Part shown: positions 32,501 through 36,771 of the stretch, one piece after another
How positions within the stretch are numbered: position 1 is the stretch's first letter
How the letters are laid out: each line of letters begins with the position of its first letter
NCBI GenBank assembly: GCA_002297965.1
Contig: DBLF01000117.1
Span: forward strand, 2,464-39,234
Direction: 5' to 3'
Source: Candidatus Segatella papionis
GTDB lineage: Bacteria > Bacteroidota > Bacteroidia > Bacteroidales > Bacteroidaceae
DNA: 36,771 bases
Notes under the pieces: model-generated
What the model saw: the letters and a program-made list of their open reading frames with translations, nothing else
The model's database searches: none
Told to the model about the DNA's origin: nothing
Translations under genes and position numbers: made by a program

Positions 32501-35500
32501 TTTATATCGGGTGCTCCGTCTTTTTTGGCAAAATGCCAGGTGGCGGTTGCATCTGCATTGATGTCGAGAAGCGTGAAGTCATTGGCGGCAAATACAGGAT
32601 ACAAGACAAGGTCTTCTGCCTTTGCCTTGTATGTTTGGCCGATTTGGTAGCTATGTTCATCTTTCTCATTGTCAGCCATCGTCTCTTGGTATTTGCTGTC
32701 TATCCAGTGGTCGAGCGTATGACCTTCGTAATAGAGGGAGCGGTTCTGAGGGATGGTAAATGAGTCTCCTGCTTCCAGCCATTCTGCGGTAGGGGCTGCT
32801 CCGGCAGCGTATGGACCTCCGTTGTAAGTCACATAATAGGTTGGCTTTACCTTGAATCGTATTTCCAGTTTGCGATGCTGGGTAATTTCAAATCTCAATT
32901 CATAGTTGGTTCGCTTGCCTGTTTCCGTAGGCTCTTTTTCCGTCAGTTGGAATGTGTTCTTGTTGTCGCCTGTGGCAACTCCCCAAACAGCGTTGCCATT
33001 CTCGTCTGTTGTTTTCTCTACGGTCTCAAAATCTATTCCGTTTGGCTTGATCATTTTGACGGTTCCGCCATCGAGCATTTCCAATATGGTGAGCGGATTG
33101 CCGTTAGCATCCAGATTGTTGGTCTCTACAATCTTGTCCAGTTCAAAACCAAACTTTCTTTCGAAAGAGACGACAGATAAGTCGCCTTGGCGGATGGCGT
33201 AGCCTCCATCCTCCAGTTCCTTGATGCCGTATTCGGATGTTGTGGTGATTTCACCGATTTCTCCATGCTGTTCGTTATCTACGCTCATATGAAGGTTAAC
33301 CAAGTTGGCTGCTGGGGTAGCCATCTCAAACCACTGATAGTAAGAATAGTCGTCTCCGATGACGATAGGGATACGTATAGTAGGATTCTGGGTGGTGTAG
33401 GCATAGACATATATGTGTTCGTTGTCCGCCTTGGCACGTTCTTCCTTGGTTCGTTCCTCGTCAAGGGTTGGTACGACTCCGTCGATGGTGGTGGAGGTGA
33501 TAGGCGAGTAGCTCAGAATGGAAATCTTGGTGCCGGTACCTGCCGTGAACCAGAAAGTGGTTCCAGGTCCGAAAGCAGCCCAATCCTCAAATTCATTGTT
33601 ACGGATAAATCCTTTCTTGCCTGTGTCGCACCACATCGCCACGTCACGATAATATTTGAGTTCTTTTCCACCCTCCAAAACATCCACATATACTTTGCTG
33701 GTCCAGAATGTCTTCTTGTTGCTTCCGATATTGACTTCCTGAGCGCAAACCTTGCGTGTCTCCTTCGATGTAGGGTCGTAGTATTCGTGTACTTTGCGAC
33801 CGAAATCATATCGAATCACAGGATTATTGAGACGATTGTTTTGCGTGGTAGGGTTATACTCGAAATGCGGAATCAGGGTAATTGGGGTATTCTTGAATGA
33901 ATAAGTGTTACCGATGTCGTATCTAGTTTTGTCAATGTTATCTTCCCAATAGGTCAAGGTATAGCTATCGTTGGTAGCTTTGCCTTCGTCATCCACATTC
34001 TTAAAGAAAGTATAGTTGGTAGGGATGGTGAACGATTTCACATTGCTGATAGTACCTATCGGCATACTCTCGGCATCTTTATACTCAGGTGTCGCACCAT
34101 TGACGTGGGCTGACGAGTAGTCGAATTCGACTGTACCTTCCATACCTTCCTTTATGAAGGCGATGAGGGTAAGGTCTGTATTACCTATGGTAAAAGTATA
34201 GACATTGTCGTGTGATAAAGTTCCATTGCTTTCTGCATTACTCCAATGATCTACATAATATTCATCAGAAATCTCCGCTGAGGCAGTTACTGTAGTACCT
34301 TCGGTAAACCAATATACCATTTTTTCCAATTTTCCTTGGTTGTCGAGTACTTCCTTGGAGAACTGCTTGTATTCTGGTGTCAAGATAACCTTTCCCAGAC
34401 CTGATTCTGCCTTAGCGTTGGTCACTTGGGTTGTTACCTTGTACAACTTCTGGTGTCCATATACCGCCTCGATGGTTGTGGTCGTTTCTCCCACGGTGTA
34501 TTCTATCGCAGTATAAGTTTTTTGTGTGGTGGCGTCTGTATAATCCTTGGTGGCAAGAAGATCTGTCGTTCCTTTTATTCTGTATCCGTTTAACTGATAG
34601 CCATAGTTAGGGGATGCAATGATAGTGACTTTGTCGCCAGCCTTGAATCGCTTGCCGGTATTGCCTTGTGTGGAAGTAGATTCTATTTTGTATGTTCCTG
34701 CATCTTCAGATGTCTCGTCGAAATCGGTCTCGTCTTTTTCTATCACGTTCTCGATAACGACATTTGGCAGTACAGGGTAGGTGACGATGATGTTCTTTAA
34801 GAATCCATATTCTGCATCATTCTTGCTGGCTTTTGTCAGGGTGAACTCCAATGAGGTGGCATCACCCTTGTAAGTGAATGTCACATATTTATTTTTTTTG
34901 TCATAAGCAACAGTCGTATTCTTTTCTTCATCCGCGTTTACTACGATTTGAGCATAGTTATTTGGGTCACTTCCAAATAACGTTTGGGCTTGGTTTAAAT
35001 CATCTACTTTTTCCGAAGCATTTATTTTCACTTCCATGCCATACACGGCAGGGATGGAGAATTTTGTATTGTTTGCTACCAGGGCGCCCTCGGCACCATC
35101 TTTCAGAGCATTGATACGTGCATCGGTATTGTCTATTCTACCATTGGAGGCATCAATCTGTAGCTTTACATCCACGTCCTGCCCATTGATGCTAGCCTTT
35201 TTGGTATATACTACCTGGTCGTTTGTTACGGCAAGTTCTGGTGCTTTGGTCCAGTCGAAATCCCATTGCAGACTTACCTTTTCGTTGGTGTCCGTGAGGT
35301 CCGTCTCGTTTTCATGCATCTTCGGGGTCAGGGTTACGTCTTTTTGGAAGGCATAAGTCTTTCCTCCCTCATAGATGTTTTCACCGTCTGTCCATCCGTC
35401 AAAAGTCCATCCCTCACGGTAGAACAAGGCGTTGGTAGGCATCGTTACCTCATTGTCCTTGTTGGCTGCCAAGGTTTCAGGTACCTTGCCTTCTATCTTT

Positions 35501-36744
35501 GCATTAGGGAAACTGAATGATACATAGACAGGTTTGAAGTTGATGTGCTCAATGAGGTGGATGTAAGTCTTAGAAGACATCGTGAAGGTCAATGTGGTAG
35601 GGGTTCCTTCATCGTAATTGAGGCTTATTTCCGTGCCATCAGGGTCTAGACGCGAGTCTAAGCTTCCGATGGTGTTGCCATTGTCGTCAGTGACGGTGAT
35701 GGTTCCATTGTCTCCCGCATTACAGGTGGTTAGTTTGATGACAGCTTGCTCGGCCACCTTGATTTTGATAGTTCCTCCTGCGGGTATCTCCCAACCGTGC
35801 TTGTTTTTGTAGGCACCCTTCTCGATGCTTATCAGTTCATGCTCTTCCTGTCGCCAGTTGCTTTTGTTCAGATTATAGGTGTAACCACTTCCTTTTTCAG
35901 CCACTTCCTTTGGGGTGGCGATGGCGTACAAGTTGAGGTCTGTCAATATTTCACTTCCTTCAGCCACATATTTTCTTGTGCTTTCAGAGGTATCGGTAAA
36001 CCAACCTCTAAAGACTTCGCCGCTTTTTAAAGTCACTTGGGATGCACCATATTGAAAACTCCAAGAGGCACCAGAAGTAACAGTCTGTGTGCCTAGTATG
36101 GTGGTGCCATCGGTATCGTAATAGGTAATGGTGGCATTTTCTTTTGGAGTTACGTTTCCGCTAATCTCCAAGGACGTCATATAGGTGTTTTCACCATTTA
36201 GGAGATTGTAGAATCGCAACTGTACATTCTTTTGGTTGACATTTACGGTAATCTCTTCTCCGTGAGAATCCTTAAAAGGCGTACTATAGGCAGTGATCCA
36301 TTTGTCGGAGCCTTCTGTTTTGTACTGAAGTCCCCAACCTCGTTTTCCGTTTCCTCCCGTTCCTGCTTGTACAAATTTTACCTTAGTAACACTCTTCAGG
36401 ACGGTGGTTTCTATATACGCATAGTTCGCTTCAGTGGATTTTTCTTTTTCGGCTCTTAAGTAGCCTAATGAAATCATATCTTTCGTAAACTTGACATCTG
36501 TTCCGTCATTGTCTCCCAGGATGTTATTCAGTGAGAAAATCAGGGTCTGCCCGTCCTTCGTTTGCTTCGTTACTTGCTTGGCAGGTACCGTAGGTATCTG
36601 GTTATCCCAGTCTTGAAAGTCAGTGGAGTATATTACTTTCTCTACTTCCGTTTGTCCCCACGCATTCCCCATCCATCCCATCATGAGTATCATCATGATG
36701 GAGCGGAGGAGATTGCTCATTGATATGTGATTCTTTGTATTCAT
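29581..36744 (-). CDS. Giant secreted multi-domain pectinesterase (CE8) with bacterial repeat modules
   Basis: A 2387-residue exported protein; the signal peptide ends near residue 30 (GNAWGQ). Modules: a beta-sandwich-like region (about 35-195); InlB/Listeria-Bacteroides-type repeats near 205-285, 405-470, 868-950 and 1300-1385; two mutually similar accessory modules near 490-660 and 1398-1528 (VDVKLQIDASNGRIDN / IDIKLDLIGKNGKFNN); and a CE8 beta-helix (about 1745-2060). An FN3-like stretch near 2090-2180 is followed by a C-terminal FYNLNGQQIEMPAKNSIYI tail of the kind used for sorting or anchoring. In CE8, Q1886-D1887 (SWQDTY), D1912 (VVDYICG) and R1976-W1978 (TLGRPW) are kept. The position equal to Q148 of the small CE8 enzyme is R1864. 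ATG at 36744 is listed; Met9 is an alternative. The upstream neighbour is outside the window. Confidence 0.88.
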   Translation of the reverse strand: MNTKNHISMSNLLRSIMMILMMGWMGNAWGQTEVEKVIYSTDFQDWDNQIPTVPAKQVTKQTKDGQTLIFSLNNILGDNDGTDVKFTKDMISLGYLRAEKEKSTEANYAYIETTVLKSVTKVKFVQAGTGGNGKRGWGLQYKTEGSDKWITAYSTPFKDSHGEEITVNVNQKNVQLRFYNLLNGENTYMTSLEISGNVTPKENATITYYDTDGTTILGTQTVTSGASWSFQYGASQVTLKSGEVFRGWFTDTSESTRKYVAEGSEILTDLNLYAIATPKEVAEKGSGYTYNLNKSNWRQEEHELISIEKGAYKNKHGWEIPAGGTIKIKVAEQAVIKLTTCNAGDNGTITVTDDNGNTIGSLDSRLDPDGTEISLNYDEGTPTTLTFTMSSKTYIHLIEHINFKPVYVSFSFPNAKIEGKVPETLAANKDNEVTMPTNALFYREGWTFDGWTDGENIYEGGKTYAFQKDVTLTPKMHENETDLTDTNEKVSLQWDFDWTKAPELAVTNDQVVYTKKASINGQDVDVKLQIDASNGRIDNTDARINALKDGAEGALVANNTKFSIPAVYGMEVKINASEKVDDLNQAQTLFGSDPNNYAQIVVNADEEKNTTVAYDKKNKYVTFTYKGDATSLEFTLTKASKNDAEYGFLKNIIVTYPVLPNVVIENVIEKDETDFDETSEDAGTYKIESTSTQGNTGKRFKAGDKVTIIASPNYGYQLNGYRIKGTTDLLATKDYTDATTQKTYTAIEYTVGETTTTIEAVYGHQKLYKVTTQVTNAKAESGLGKVILTPEYKQFSKEVLDNQGKLEKMVYWFTEGTTVTASAEISDEYYVDHWSNAESNGTLSHDNVYTFTIGNTDLTLIAFIKEGMEGTVEFDYSSAHVNGATPEYKDAESMPIGTISNVKSFTIPTNYTFFKNVDDEGKATNDSYTLTYWEDNIDKTRYDIGNTYSFKNTPITLIPHFEYNPTTQNNRLNNPVIRYDFGRKVHEYYDPTSKETRKVCAQEVNIGSNKKTFWTSKVYVDVLEGGKELKYYRDVAMWCDTGKKGFIRNNEFEDWAAFGPGTTFWFTAGTGTKISILSYSPITSTTIDGVVPTLDEERTKEERAKADNEHIYVYAYTTQNPTIRIPIVIGDDYSYYQWFEMATPAANLVNLHMSVDNEQHGEIGEITTTSEYGIKELEDGGYAIRQGDLSVVSFERKFGFELDKIVETNNLDANGNPLTILEMLDGGTVKMIKPNGIDFETVEKTTDENGNAVWGVATGDNKNTFQLTEKEPTETGKRTNYELRFEITQHRKLEIRFKVKPTYYVTYNGGPYAAGAAPTAEWLEAGDSFTIPQNRSLYYEGHTLDHWIDSKYQETMADNEKDEHSYQIGQTYKAKAEDLVLYPVFAANDFTLLDINADATATWHFAKKDGAPDINYEKTDGILVTQLQQGDQQIDIKLDLIGKNGKFNNTSNSERVQINGQSIIKFPATTNCVIKLTATGDPSSTVIAGKKKDDEGYTAEKKSIEVTYPQGAASTAKFTNTVYAIDFMVTYKPQDAANKPTILTLTCGGVTLDATAIAKQMASNKCLTFEVSPWDATTGKETIPDITGTISGNGKLNATKATVLSKECTVTVTTKEGIVAATYPVKFNLKAPSDKPQLEGIYIGSSTDKVSNFEVFNAPRSGAIRVSYNRTMASASIADNKGGKYEAESGKELVFKYWNLTPGETYTFSPANNEKFKDIYGKELDDIKTLTLHIMEEEEYYHHHTFDFVVGKDGDINDAIKAANSNTKTDGHRYYIFVPDGEYQLMGNDANATYQKNGLTTLTKPNISLIGQSKEGVIIWNKPTTEGLKTNTTLHLDKAAIDFYAQDLTLDNRFNYAAAGSTGRAAALHDQGNRTILKNIALKSWQDTYHSNNASQDYRSYFEDSDIYGVVDYICGDGNIWFEHCNLIHRDRGSNNMVAAEQEVEQDWGYVFNNCHIKTEVENPQLHKDYNWTLGRPWNNSPACTFLNTTMETLPKLTGWGKMESNLVIRFHEYKSKDETDTPISLSTRSIVLCSPASGSDECVLSDDLAATYTQANVLGGMDGFEPSKLCQQINAKSGNLVVTQDDTDMEKPIEWNDNIVLNDDNLQWDAQTKALCYFVFKLDESTNKWIYQTNTTNNSINLTPYGSGYYCVRAANQRGGLGAPTKAMQYVITDPYELEIKQVGSEEGYGWSTICLPFNAKIPEDIKVYAATPHKNEDKAAEKVTDFLLTLTAVSKVINSQKGYVVYGPVGTYTFKATSSTDANETILTGNPNDDAMTSTNIYCYVLANKSWGLGFYKYTGSTLAAHRAWLPAEMVSDYVAESLASGRRAIRFVFADGTTAIRYPIYGIDTQEAEKFYNLNGQQIEMPAKNSIYISNKKKGKFIKR

Positions 36745-36771
36745 CTTGTTCTTCGATTGCTGTTAGATTCT

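Noticed and set aside
33187..33900. 237-codon plus-strand ORF opposite the giant pectinesterase
   Set aside because: Shadow frame of an uninterrupted 2387-codon gene with signal peptide and domains; no independent support.

Overview
The window looks like chromosomal DNA from a Prevotella/Segatella-type member of the Bacteroidales. Reasons: many genes sit behind the Bacteroidetes sigma-factor signature (TTTG near -33 and TAnnTTTG near -7) and lack clear Shine-Dalgarno sequences; several families are Bacteroidetes-typical (DUF5683, DUF349 repeat protein, Bacteroidetes-type Rhs protein, PorT-like beta-barrel, giant secreted pectinesterase with a Prevotella-like C-terminal tail); and the parA-parB-DUF5683-MltD-rel order next to surE-lpxB is a familiar Bacteroidales arrangement. 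The species call is inference.

Layout. 1-819: start of alaS (minus, runs off the left edge) divergent from a small MerR regulator, with overlapping promoters. 882-1871: secreted CE8 pectin methylesterase. 1985-8424 (minus): parA, parB, DUF5683 protein, MltD-like lytic transglycosylase, bifunctional Rel, covering chromosome segregation, cell wall and stringent response. 8579-10840 (plus): surE-lpxB, the LpxB carrying an unusual 115-residue charged tail. 10976-14430 (minus): rsfS-ftsH-cdsA. 14655-14827: two identical tRNA-Gln(CUG) genes with their own promoter and terminator. 15003-20638 (minus): DUF349 protein, corA preceded by an unannotated 54-codon ORF that overlaps its start codon, pepD, and a flippase-like membrane protein.

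20652-25232 is the accessory part. A gene-poor 0.75 kb stretch holds several repeat systems, the clearest being four 12-bp sites at an exact 22-bp period (three perfect TGACTATAGTCA palindromes and one degenerate), part of which can fold into a 38-nt hairpin. It is followed by an Rhs polymorphic toxin with a DUF4329-like tip and three tandem paralogous, membrane-anchored NTF2-fold-type immunity genes, all much more AT-rich than the Rhs body. I read this as a contact-dependent competition cassette that has exchanged its tip by recombination.

25449-28844 (plus): ribosome-maturation genes rsmA, frr, rsgA, then an AraC-type regulator. 28933-36744 (minus): a small outer-membrane beta-barrel protein and a 2387-residue secreted multi-domain pectinesterase. 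Both window ends therefore carry CE8 enzymes, suggesting plant pectin is part of the niche. Short repeats placed directly before start codons (parB, lpxB, rsfS, AraC gene) recur through the window.
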